Source of the DNA: Onchidella celtica
Taxonomy: Eukaryota > Mollusca > Gastropoda > Systellommatophora > Onchidiidae
Length of the DNA stretch: 64,000 nucleotides
Reading direction: 5' to 3'
Assembly: GCA_963931925.1 (NCBI GenBank)
Contig: OZ007579.1
Location: forward strand, 27,508,867 to 27,572,866
A program made the translations under genes and the position numbers. Below, piece by piece: positions 1 through 11,267 of the stretch (the stretch's first letter is position 1; every line of letters starts with the position of its first letter). The notes under the pieces are model-generated. The model worked only from the letters and a program-made list of their open reading frames with translations. It was not told the origin of the DNA and made no database searches.

Positions 1-362
1 ATTATTAATGTGTCATGAGTTCAATATGAAGTCTAAGACATGAATGGAGAACGATTTGGGGGGCAAATACAGGGCAGCCACAAACTTGTTCAGTAGCACC
101 CGTACATGTATTTTATGAACTGAAAGGGCCTAACTTTTTTTAGTGCATTTGATACAAAAATTAATGTTTTCTTTTTAACTATAATAAGTAGTCAACAGGC
201 CTATTATCGTTAATAAGGCTTTGGAAAACTTTAAAATCACAACTCGTGTGTAGTCAGTCTAATTGTGAAATGTAGCTATTGGGTTTGAATAGGAATTTCA
301 GGGTTGGGGTGGGGGGGGGGGGCGGGGCGGCAAGAGGGGTCGACGAAAGAAAAGTTGGAGTC

Positions 363-535
363 TAAAGCTGGGTTCTCATGTTTACGGAAACGGAAACGTC
401 AAAAACCCGTCAAGTGGTGAAATAAAAAGAATGTTTCCGCACGCCGTTTCCGTACACATGGAAACACTCTTTCTTTTTACTGTATGATGGATTTTTTGCC
501 GTTTCCGTTTCCGTACACGTGAGAACCCAGCTTAA
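363..535. mobile_element. Hairpin MITE family 1 ('GTTTCCGT'), copy 1
   Basis: Nearly palindromic: TAAAGCTGGGTTCTCATG at the left, CACGTGAGAACCCAGCTTAA at the right, with ACGGAAACGGAAACG arms. TTAA-like ends. Other copies at 26012-26212 and 40761-40954. Confidence 0.85.
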
Positions 536-883
536 GGGGGCCGTTGCCTGAAAAGGGTTGAGAATCATTAGTTTAGTGAGGGAAATAAAAACCTACAACA
601 TTAAATCCACATTCAAACACAGTCCAGATTAGCTATAATTTGTCAGGGTGACCAAATACAATATAAATCAATCATGAAGCATCTGTGGTTTCTACTACTG
701 CAGTCACTATCGGCGTGGTGTATGTGTGTTCTCACTTTGCGGCTTTTTCCATGAAGAACTTTTTGTTTCGTTGCTAATTTGTTTTCTGTTTTTGGTTTGC
801 TCTGTTTTGTTGGGAGTGGAGATACTGGCATAACCATAATTATGGCTATTTTCTATATGCAGCGGTTAAACAAACTTAATGAA

Positions 884-1100
884 ACATACAAACCACAGAA
901 ATCTGTGGGGTCGCAGCAATGCTTGAAGCCAGACAAAATGTGGCAAAAAGAAAAAGCTGTATGTAGCAAAGCATCCCGTAAAATGTAATACAGAAACCAC
1001 ACAACTCAAACGCAAAGGACAAGGGAAGGCACATCAAGCTTTCGGGCTGTGTTACCTTTGTCAAAAGAAAGAAATGTAACAAGGTGGAAAGTTGAACCAA
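884..1100 (+). repeat. 'GGCAAAAAGAAAAAG' repeat family, copy 1
   Basis: ACCACAGAAATCTGTGGGGTCGCAGCA hairpin split over two blocks, followed by GGCAAAAAGAAAAAGCTGT and AAATCAAGCTTTCG-like sequence. Relatives at 35120, 36781 and 42275. Confidence 0.65.
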
Positions 1101-1113
1101 TAAAACAACTGAA

Positions 1114-1149
<36 letters not shown>

Positions 1150-1369
1150 GTGTGAAGGAACAAGATGTAGTTTGACATTAAACCTTTGGATTCCGTACTA
1201 TGTGCTTTGTATTGGACATGAAGGATTAAGGGCTGTGAGCTGGTGATAAAAACTGCATCTCTATTTCCCCTCCTGCAGAGATTACAAATTGTATGCAGAA
1301 ATGAATAACCCCCACAATTCTATTCTCTTTTTTAATAGAATTTGAAATCTTTCTATCTATTTTTCTATC

Positions 1370-1683
<314 letters not shown>

Positions 1684-2035
1684 ATCCATTTGCCCGTCCG
1701 TCAGCCTGTCCTCCGTTAGCCACTCTGTCTGTCTGTCTAATTAACATTCTACTACCGTCTAACAAATTATTCTAGTGGATGCGAAATAAAATTGTATTTC
1801 TATAATAGACATACTCAACACTGAACAATCATTTAAGCCTAGTAGTACCCACTGTTCCATTATTTGAATCACGTCACCTTGTACCCAAATACTCAATATC
1901 TGGACACTTTCTAATTTTATCAAGATGTCGTTTTTTGTGAAGAATGTAAAGACATACATTTCGCATCTGTTTCACCATGTTTAGCTGATCTGCATGTTTC
2001 ATTTAGTTTGTACAAAGCAGCCCAAGCCTGGGGAT

Positions 2036-2233
2036 TAGGATTAAGCCAAACCAAGGCTGGCGCACGACCCGTACTGGTGGCACACCACCTAATTATTATG
2101 CATCACACTAAAACACTACTCACAACCCAGACTGCGGAGGTTTGGGCAGTTAGTGGTGTTATAGTGTGATGCATAATAATTTGATGGCGAGCCACCAGTA
2201 TGGGGCCTATGCCAGCTTTGGTCTGCCTTATGC
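2036..2233. mobile_element. Hairpin MITE family 3 ('ACTGGTGGC'), copy 1
   Basis: About 65-bp inverted arms (ACTGGTGGCACACCACCTAA...TATGCATCACACT and their complement at 2160-2230) around a short loop. Confidence 0.8.
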
Positions 2234-2526
2234 CTTAGAGTGATAGACATTCATTTTTTTGTTTAGTCATCTAGGTATGGGCATGAAAGCGTTAAAGGTC
2301 TCTTCTCCCCACCCCCTCCCCCTCCCCCAATGGAGATGTGTACACCCACTTCGCAAACAAAACAACATTTTTTTTTTAAAATCAGGCTCATCTTAATCAA
2401 AACATCCACATTGAACTCTCAAAACTCATCAAATTGATCAATCTCAAATGAGAAGATTTTTTGTTTTTGTTATTGTTTATTATTATTATTATTTGCTTGT
2501 TTGTTGTGTTTCCTTGTGTCTTTAGT

Positions 2527-2731
2527 GGTCATGTACACAACATCCGCTCCGCTCAGCTACTTTTACGGAAATTGATGTATGAAAAAGTACCACTCTTTGC
2601 CTCTGTACACATGTCCAAAGCATCTGTTCCGCTCCGCTCCTCGCCGCTATAGAGGCAAAGAGTGTTTTACTTTTTCGTAGGTCATTTTTCCGTAAAAATA
2701 GCGGAGCGGAGCGGATGATGTGGACAAGACC
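2527..2731. mobile_element. Hairpin MITE family 2 ('GCGGAGCGG'), copy 1
   Basis: Inverted arms GGTCATGTACACAACATCCG and CGGATGATGTGGACAAGACC, with CCGCTCCGCT and a central palindrome CTCTTTGCCTCT...AGAGGCAAAGAG. A second copy is at 51869-52071. Confidence 0.85.
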
Positions 2732-2739
2732 AGTTACGT

Positions 2740-3640
2740 GGATGGTCCAGGGACAGAAGTGATGACGTCACTGGATCATGTGTTCGTGGAAAAAAACAAC
2801 TGATCAGAGGCTAAATCAGCGACACAGAGGAAACTCAAAAAAAAAAAAAAATCTCTATTATTTTAACGTAAAACAGAATATACGCAGGTCGAAAGGGAGA
2901 CACTTTCAAAATTCCACGACTGATATCCTAGCTGGGTGAGTGGCGGCAGGTTCCTGTTAGAAACACCGCGTTTTTTTGTGTTTTTTTTACGAAAGAGCAT
3001 AGATTTATTTTTATTCGACCGACAAATAATCGACATTTATTAAAAAATATACTGAAATCAATTGTGAACAAAACAAACAGCGTATTTCTGACCTTTTATA
3101 GCCCACCCTAAACATCTGAAAATCGAAAATGTTGTGATTCATTCTTTGGTCAGGAGGGAAATACGCTAAACTTGAGACTCCTGTTGCCACTCGGAGTCAA
3201 CATACACTTGCCTTTGATCTTTGAATTGGCAAATTATCGGTGCAACAACAGTCGCTCACACGTGTGTGTGTGTGTGTGCACATGTCTCTTTGTGTGAGAG
3301 CATAAACATTGACGTCTCATAACGTTACCCAAAATGATCAAAGCTTCAAAAGTGAAAACTACGTCCTTTTTAACGTGTTCAGCAATAATATTTAGGGATG
3401 GATTTTACTGGCTCTGTCATGAAACCGCGCAAGTGCAAAAGACCCATTAATTTTACGGGAGAGGCAAAAAGTAAAAAACAATTGTTTAACTTGAAAATGT
3501 ATCCCTTATTCTAAGTATATTTTCGGTCATGTAAATGAATATAATAGAGATGTTTATTGCCCCACCTCCCACCTTGTTTTGATTATCAGATGAAAAAGAA
3601 AATAAAAGTGTGATTTTATTGTCATTCTATAATATCGTCG
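2740..3640. other. No gene seen
   Basis: AT-rich; a short (GT)n at 3260-3279. Nothing recognisable. Confidence 0.6.
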
Positions 3641-3650
3641 GGGTGTTTTC

Positions 3651-3800
3651 CATATTGTTGCATGTGCATTTTTGGCTTTTCGAGAAAATGAAGATTGAAC
3701 GTTTGAAGAGTTGTACAAAAGCAGGGGTTTGTTCAATGCGCTTCAAAACCAAAACTTGCATTAAAAAACGCCCACGAAAAATACATCTATATGACACTTA
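3651..3800 (+). repeat. Interspersed repeat H, copy 1
   Basis: Shares CTTTTCGAGAAAATGAAG, GCGCTTCAAAACC and CCCACGAAAAATACA with 56926-57079 in the same orientation. Confidence 0.8.
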
Positions 3801-3839
3801 TAACCTCCACATTTGTAAAATATCGCATACAATAATATA

Positions 3840-4075
3840 GGGGGGATGGCGCGAGGGGGGGGGGGGTCAGGTGGGCCAGCTGGCATGGATCTGTGATTTT
3901 GTCTTTGAGGGGGGTTGGGGTGGAGAGCTACTCTCTTTGATTGCGTGAAAGAGGAAGGAGGGTGGTTACCTTGGGGGTAAAGAATACACCGATGTTGTAA
4001 GAGACATTAAAGGGGGGGGGTGGGGGCGAAGGGGGGGGGGGGGGAAGAAAGGGGGGGGGAGACCATTTTAATGAA
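3840..4075 (+). repeat. G-rich low-complexity region
   Basis: Multiple runs of 8-13 G with GAGGGG units; C-rich counterpart at 4250-4300. No gene. Confidence 0.85.
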
Positions 4076-4825
4076 GGTTTTTTAAAGGTCTGGATTTGAA
4101 AAAAGCACGTCCACACGATCATGGCCTCACTATGCTAGGAAAAACAAAAGCGAGACGATTGACACATTATACCAAATCCATAAAAAAGGATGTGTCCCTA
4201 TTACTACAAGCCCCGCCAAAAGATTCAGTAAAAAAAAAAAAACGCGCTCCACGTCCACCCCCTCCCCATCTCCCCACCCCCATCCCCCAACCATTGCCCC
4301 GCCCGTCACGTTCTACCCTCTCTACATCTGTCTCGGCAAAGCAGCAGGGTATTCCTGTGTTCTAAATTTAGCCACGAGCAGCCGAATAGTTTAAATCAGC
4401 CGGCAACAGTGGCCTACATAATAATGAAAGGAAGTAACCGTGTCACGGATTATGTGCTCGTGAAGAACAGGTAACACAGGCGAGCAGTCAGCGATACAAA
4501 GCAAACTCAAAAAAAAAATTCAAAACCAAATATCAATTTTAAAAATCCAAACTTCGGTGCACCCTCCACGGTATTTAAACCCTGCATGCAAAATTTGGTT
4601 ACTGTAGGTGGCCTAATAAAAGAGACTTTTGCATTCCAAGATGGAGATTTTGTGATTTGTATATTATAATATAGAATTATAGACCAATATAGAATTTTTT
4701 AAAAACGTACATAAAATACAGAAACGGTAATTAAATACAACCTAGGTTTCAAATTTGTCACCATTACTGATATAATATAGTGTATTTCTTTATAAAACTA
4801 AAACAAAAAACTCTTATGAGCAGTG

Positions 4826-5083
4826 CGCGACCTCAGTTCTTGTTTGTTCTATCTCCATTTTTGGAGAGAAAAAAAACGGGAGATCTTTTGTTATGTAGAA
4901 GATTTGTAACAAATGCACGCCTTGACACTTGTTTAAAATTCGGTGTGGCACTTCTCAATCTGTTTCACAGTTAAAGTTTATTCTAACTCTTTATCATAAT
5001 ACTAAAGCCGCAAAACACTGAACATCGAATTTATCAGTTGTGGAAAAACTGGAGTTGGAACAAACAAGAACTCAAGTCGCGAG
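4826..5083. mobile_element. TIR MITE family 4 ('GTTCTTGTTTGTTC'), copy 1
   Basis: Terminal inverted repeats CGCGACCTCAGTTCTTGTTT and its complement ending AACTCAAGTCGCG; the internal part has AACAAATGCAC...CACTTGTTTAAAAT. Five more copies or fragments occur in the window. Confidence 0.87.
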
Positions 5084-5187
5084 TTTGAAATAGGAGTCTA
5101 CAATTTCCATCTTGCCTGGATCTGTTACAGCTTTGCATGAGCCTGGCTTTCAGAGAAAAATAATATTCTTAACGGCTATCTTTGTTG

Positions 5188-5575
5188 TAAGGACTGGCGC
5201 ATAACCATGGCGATGATTACATTGATTTTGATTCGTTAGCTGATTTGCACTGGGAGCACTTCAGGCGTCGTGAACCAATCGGCGGCGAGCTAAATCTAGT
5301 TCACTACAGTAAACAATGACACGTGTGTACACGCACATGGGAGACGTTCGGTCAATTCTTTCACTTCCTTTCCCTTGTTTACACGGATGGTAGAGAATCT
5401 GACCAGCTTGGATCCATTCTTTCCACCTTTATCCTAACAGTCAACTGCAATGCAACCAGCGGACATTTTAACAGCTTAGACATATCTCGAAGTTACACTC
5501 ATCAGCTGATCCACCCGCCATTTTGTCTGTCGAAAGAACAAAACAAAAACACTCTGTGACGTCATTCGCAATGGT
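5188..5575 (-). pseudogene. THAP-like fragment repeat, copy 1 (with stop)
   Basis: Inverted copy of 28488-28842; on the minus strand the corresponding frame has a TAG after C-x4-C, so it is non-coding now. Both copies share GGTGGATCAGCTGA upstream of the ATG. Confidence 0.4.
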
Positions 5576-5718
5576 TTTATGGTCATGTCAGAATTTAATC
5601 AGCTGCGTAGATCCTGCAATTACAGTTGTGCTTGACTTTATAGATCTGAAATGTCAAAACCCCTATCATAAATTATTCTTCACTGTTATACGCTTTTAAT
5701 TTCTTTTCAGACATTTGT

Positions 5719-5953
5719 GGGTGGATATGACAAAACCGGGCTAAAGATGAAATTTTTATACCTCTTTAAAAAATCAAACTAAAATATTTTTAAGATACTT
5801 TCTAGCAAAATATTTTAACTGAATGCAGAAAAATGGCTAATCTTTCATATTATAAGCAAATCTCAATTTCTATAGAAAGCTTTTCCGCCTTTGGATGAGT
5901 TTTCTCAGGTGTTTGGTCCTTCACCTTAAGCCCGATTTCGTCAGATCCACTCA
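5719..5953. mobile_element. TIR MITE family 5 ('AAACCGGGC'), copy 1
   Basis: Termini GTGGATATGACAAAACCGGG and CCCGATTTCGTCAGATCCAC are inverted repeats. The second copy is at 39205-39440. Confidence 0.8.
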
Positions 5954-6284
5954 TATTTTTTGCTACTATCTTAGACAGATTTTTTAAAAAATGGTCCTGG
6001 GGTAATTAATATTCGGTGGGAGTGCCGTGTTTGTTTGAGTAGGTTCATTTGTGTACTCACCGTGAAGACAAAAAAATGAGGGGGTTAGAATTTGAAGGGG
6101 TCTAAGTACCATTGGCACTTAGATCCCGTGTAATTCTAACTCCTTGAAATAAATCGAAGGCGTTTTAATTACAATTTTTCTAATTCTAATCTCAATTGAG
6201 GGGAAATTTGAGGCTATCAGAAATGTATGCGCCGAGTTAGTGCTCAGAACAGCGAAGCGGGAGTGAAAGGAAAAAGGAAAATAG

Positions 6285-6350
6285 GTAATCAAGATGGGGA
6301 TCGAACCCGCGACCTCTGCTAAGGCACCCATCGCCTTTGCCAGGAACAAG
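6285..6350 (-). mobile_element. Second tRNA-like SINE head (different family)
   Basis: On the minus strand a B-box-like GGGTTCGATCCCC is preceded by AGCAGAGGTCGC and GGCGATGGGTGCC. It differs from the main SINE family. Too short to define the rest of the element. Confidence 0.4.
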
Positions 6351-6728
6351 AAAACAAAACTTCGCTTTACTATCTTGCTCTGTCTCAGCTATACCCCTTC
6401 CAAGCTTCTGTTCACCTTTGAGACGCATTTATGCTGAGAACACTTTTAAGCACTTCCGTAGAAAGCTAGAAATGTAAAGGGAAGGGGAGGGGGGGGGGAT
6501 GAAAAAAGGGGTTGGGAGTGTCTGGCAAATGCATTGTTCTTTGAGGTTTCTTTATGTGCAGTTCGAGTAGTATAAGACTTATAACATCTTAGGTCTATAT
6601 TTTCAATGTACTCTGCACAGTCTGTATTCGACATTATTTTATCACGAGAAAGTATTTTGCTCTTGGATTTGGAGATCTTTACAATGGGGATGTTCTGTTT
6701 TCGCCGATGTGCCGGTGGAAAATGTCAT

Positions 6729-6795
6729 AATTTATCAGTTGTGGAAAAAATTGGAGTTAGAACAAACAAGAACTAAAGTCGCGAGTTTGAAATGG
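6729..6795. mobile_element. TIR MITE family 4, terminal fragment
   Basis: Only the right terminus: TTTATCAGTTGTGGAAAAAA ... CAAGAACTAAAGTCGCGAG. Confidence 0.75.
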
Positions 6796-7096
6796 CGTAA
6801 GTATCAAAGTCTGTCTGTGAATCTGTCTACCTTCCGTCTATCTGCTTGCTTGTCTGTCTCTCCCTCCATCCATCCGTCCATCCGTCCATCCTCTCGGTCC
6901 GTTAGTCTGTCCGTACGTACGTCAGTCAGTTTATCTGTCTGTCTGTCTGCCTGTTTTTCTGTCCACCTTTCTGCCTGCCTGCCTTCAAATACTGCTGAAA
7001 ATAACTCGAAACAAAATTTTCTCCGAATTTGGATTTGTTATCCTAGAATTTCTCTCACTTGATCTCTGCCGTCATTCTTTGGGCACGAAGGTATTC

Positions 7097-7490
7097 TTTT
7101 AGGTCTTTATTTTAGGAGATTCGCTGCTCCTGGCATTTACACCTCACTGTTTCTGTCTTCATTTTTCTTGTTCTTGTTTTTGACTGTTTTTGTGGTAGAG
7201 ATTAGCTGCTGTTTTTTTTTAATTTTGCCCGGGCAGCGGCCTTTTTCGGCCTGCAGTTCTCGATTTCCAACTGCCAAGATATCTCTAACGTGCGCAAAGT
7301 ATGCACACCGGTCCTCCAAGTTTTTCGTCCTTATTCTAGGAGACTAAGTGCTAGATCCTACCTTCCACAGGATCAGGGACAGGAATGATCCCCCCAAATT
7401 CCAACATGCTTGCACCAACCGGGAATCGAACACGCTACTTTCGGCATGAGAAGTGAGCACCTGGTCCCCAGACCAACGTGTCCACCAAAC
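7097..7490 (-). mobile_element. tRNA-derived SINE, tail type B
   Basis: Reverse orientation: type B tail at 7097-7150, GCCCGGGCAGCGGCC core junction at 7228, tRNA-like head at 7415-7485. Diverged B box (GGGAATCGAAC on the plus strand). Confidence 0.85.
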
Positions 7491-7914
7491 TTGAAATAAC
7501 CTTTTATAGGGAAAAGCATAGTTGTTTTTTTCTAAGTATCCTCTTCTGAAATCATTAACTTCCTTATGTCAACATCTGGGAATTTATCGACAACTGTTAT
7601 CACATTTTGGTTTGACTCGCGTCATTACTTTATCTTTGAGGATTTTTTTTTCTCTGGTCGTTGTTTGTATCTGTTACGATCATGTGATCACTTTTTCAAT
7701 GATGTCATCAACAAAACGATACTTAAAAAGGGTCTCCCCTGATTATAGGATGTTGAACAAACGGCGTAGACAATACCTGACGGACGTTGCTGGCACAGTT
7801 TTTTATTTTTGTTTTACGACACAACAAGGATTTGTAGCTCGGCTTTATATTTAATTATTTTCTAGCGGGATTTGGTAAGTACACTGGTAGGAAATTTTGC
7901 CTTATAGGGGGTGG

Positions 7915-8192
7915 TATCATAAATTATGTATGGATCTACATATAAGTAGATGCACGTGGCAGAGCCTGAAATACCTTTCACTTAAATGTCTCATGTGAGC
8001 TGTAAAAAAGGTAAAAATTGAAATATTAACTAAAAAGAGTTCTCGTGCTCGTTATCATAAATTATGTATGGATCTACATATAAGTAGATGCACGTGGCAG
8101 AGCCTGAAATACCTTTCACTTAAATGTCTCATGTGAGCTGTAAAAAAGTTAAAAATTGAAATATTAACTAAAAAGAGTTTTTCGTGCTCGTT
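7915..8192 (+). repeat. 138-bp tandem duplication
   Basis: Two units beginning TATCATAAATTATGTATGGA at 7915 and 8053, differing at only a few bases. Confidence 0.95.
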
Positions 8193-9527
8193 ATGACTCT
8201 GGAAACATCAGAAGTGCCCTAGTATAATTCTAACAGACCTGGGTTAATGTGCTTTGCACAGAACGCAATGTTATACTCTTTGTTTTGGAGTTCCGATGGA
8301 CTTGCTCATCCCCTCCAATTATTGACTTTGTTCAAAAGAAAGTGATCTTATGACAGTGTTTCTCTATTAATTTGATCTACAAAAGCTCTAACTGTGAGTT
8401 GGTGTAATATTAGGAAGCTTTATTACTATCATAGATCTATGGCTCCCGAATTCGTAGAGTTATAAAAATTGTTACGTGCATTTTGCAGCCAGTTTGATAT
8501 ACTGTTACCAGATGAGACAAATTAATCTTCTCACTGGCTACATGTCGAGACCTTATTTCTTAAAATTTTGTTCCAACTCCACTTTTTGCACAACTGAGAA
8601 ATTCGACGTTAAACGTTTGCGGCTTTAGGTATTAATTAAAATAAGCAGTTAGAATAAATCGAAACTGTGAAACAGTTTGATAAAGTGCCACAACGTATTT
8701 TAAACAGAGTGTGCATTTGTTATACCTCTTCTACATTTTTACCGTACTAAAAGATGTTCAGAACTAAGGTTCCCAATTACGTCGAAACTGTGAGATGCAT
8801 TCAATATTTTATGAAAATGTCGCCTTAACTCGAAAGACGTGATTTCTTCAGGTGAGAAATGATAAAGAAATGTTATGTTTCTACTTTGAACCCAATTATT
8901 CCAGCAGGCGCGGAAAGTACATGTGTTTCATTTTATGAAATGTCATTCCGTAAAGCCATCGTCGCGTAAAATCTTAAGGTCGGACATCTAAATTGCTTTG
9001 CATAATATTACAAACATCGATGTTGTTAACTGTGTCCGGGTGACTCTCTGGGATTTGCGCCGAAGTGGTTACATTACTTTTATTTTTCACCAAAATTAAT
9101 TTTGAAATTAATACAAAATATAATGTATAATTATTGTTAATGGTGAAATTTCTGTGCAGTATTTCTTAAATTCCAGGGCCCGTCGCTTCTACAAATAATA
9201 ATAATAACAATAATAAAATCTGAAGACGCCTCTAAGATTATGAAATTCAAATTATGATAACAAGATGATAGTGAGGAATTATTAGATCTACATTTAATTT
9301 GTTTTTTTTTTTTTTTGTGGGTTTTTTTTTTTGGTGTCTGTGTGTTTTTTGTTGTTGTTGTTGTTGTTTTTGAGTTAATTGGGTTTTGGTTTTCTGCATT
9401 TCTCTCATCATAATTCGTTCTGTGTTACTTTGATAGAGTTGTTTTGTTTTGTTTTCCTGTATCAGTTATTATGTGTGGATGTGATATGGTATTGGAACTT
9501 GACGTCTTCAAAAATATTAGGCCTAAC
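8193..9527. other. No gene seen apart from a MITE copy
   Basis: Contains MITE family 4 copy 3 and T-rich/(GTT)n runs at 9300-9375. No supported exon. Confidence 0.6.
8544..8785. mobile_element. TIR MITE family 4, copy 3 (diverged)
   Basis: Reverse orientation; CCAACTCCACTTTTTGCACA ... CAGAACTAAGGTTCCC, with a damaged right-hand TIR. Confidence 0.75.
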
Positions 9528-10770
9528 TGTCACGAGCAGAGTTAGGGTCTTGGGGAGCATTCGACTGCACGAGAGGCAGCTAACTCACACTCGGACACAA
9601 CCACACAAGAAAAGTATCAAACAACTAGAGTATCTATATATGTCAGGCCGGTCAGGCCATGTTTTACATAAATATTAATAAACAAAACAAAAGACAATAG
9701 AGGTATATTCAAAGCAATAAATTCTAATTACTAACTTAATCTATGATATTCATGTAATTATGGTTCCTTATTGGATGTACTGCAATCAATAGCAAATAGG
9801 TATATTATACGAAACTAGATATCAATTTAAAGTGACTGTTGAGTCGCCACTGGCCAGTCGCCAGGCAAACTCTCCCTAAATCATATGGGCTTGAATGTTA
9901 GGAGAGCCCAGTACGTTCCAAGCCTACAGAAGCACACTTCGGCTTGTAGGTAATTATGCAGTTGCAAAAAAACTATTTATATATATGCACAATCATTATT
10001 CAATTCATCAACAATGTGCCATATTACTTCAATCATACTATGGAAATAATTCTATAACACAGGCCACTCGTCGTCGAGTGCCAGCTGGGGTTTCCTTAGA
10101 CTTCCTATGAGGCTGTGGTTCTCTCTCTCTATCTCTGATCTTCTATTATGCTTGAACAAATAAGATATATTACCATTGGTCACGCCTACTGGTAGGCGCG
10201 AACATCAAAATAGCGCAGCGTGGGCTTTCAAAGGTCAGCCCACTCAGACCTTTCTTTCTAGAGCTCAGTCAGTCCGTTAGCAAGGACTTCTAGTCTTCAA
10301 ATCACAGTTCAGGTACTGGCCAAGCGGAGATACTTCACGACACGATGCTTCTGCTCGTCTGTATTCAATAAATCTGAACGTTACACGATGTTTTATACTA
10401 TCTGGCTACCCAGCAGTGCTAGTCCGCTGGCCCAATTAGTTCAGCTATCTCATTGGTCGAAACCTCCCACCATTTTAATTGTAGTAATACGTCTGCACTA
10501 TTCTACCAGCCAGTTAACGTGCAAAAACTTGTCTAGTCATACTTAACAATGTCAACTATCCCCACCTTGTTTCACCCCTACTCCATTACCTATTAATCAC
10601 GAACATTAAAACCGACAAGCCTGACTCTAACAGTTTAACTTTACATTTATTTACTCACCAACTATAATTCGCGAGGGCCGTTCAAGGCCACCAGCCAATT
10701 TCTCATGGCCCTGGTAAAACAACAACAACAAACTCTCTGCGTGAGTTTTAACAACATCCGAATCATGACA
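9528..10770 (-). mobile_element. Solo LTR, family 1, minus orientation
   Basis: 1243 bp, reverse complement of 61244-62488 over its full length with scattered differences. Ends are TGTCACGAGC and AATCATGACA. The TATA box is at 10391-10397 on the minus strand. Flanks CTAAC and TTAAC are a near-perfect 5-bp duplication. Small ORFs inside it are not genes. Confidence 0.85.
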
Positions 10771-11198
10771 TTAACCTTTGTCTATTCTCCTTATATCTTC
10801 CTTGACCTTGTTCTTGTTCGGCCTCGTCCATTCACTGCAGGATGGAGCCCCTCCCCCAATGATCTACATTCTTCCCTGTTTTTTGTCCGTCCTGTCCATG
10901 CCTGGGTCCACCTATCTGCACAGAATCATCTCTCCGTCGTCTCTAGGCCTGTCCTCTTGTTCTCTTTCCTTTTCTAGGCCTCTATTCAGTGCAAGGCTTT
11001 GTCCATTGTGTTATCTTTCAGTCTTCCGGTATGGCCAGCCCATTCCCCTAATGTATCGCTATTCATTACTGTATTGCTGTAAACATAATATTTCTGTCAA
11101 TGTTTTTACACCCAACAATCTTCTCCTCCTCCCCCCCCCCCACCCCCACCCCCACACCACCGCCAGTCCAGGAGCCAAATCAGTGTCACTCGGACACG

Positions 11199-11267
11199 AT
11201 GCTTCGCTTAGCTGTGTTATCACTGCTACTGGTGTCTCTTGTTTCTAGTCGTCAGATCTACACACCG
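11199..11267 (+). CDS. Gene A exon 1 (signal peptide)
   Basis: ATG opens a 23-codon exon encoding a hydrophobic signal peptide and ending at ACACCG followed by the strong donor GTGAGT. A C-rich tract ending in CCAG at about 11171 lies just upstream, so the exon may begin with a short untranslated part joined to an earlier non-coding exon. Confidence 0.75.

Noticed and set aside
10778..11248. 156-codon plus-strand frame before gene A exon 1
   Set aside because: Pyrimidine-rich chance frame; the real exon 1 uses another frame with a signal peptide and a strong donor.
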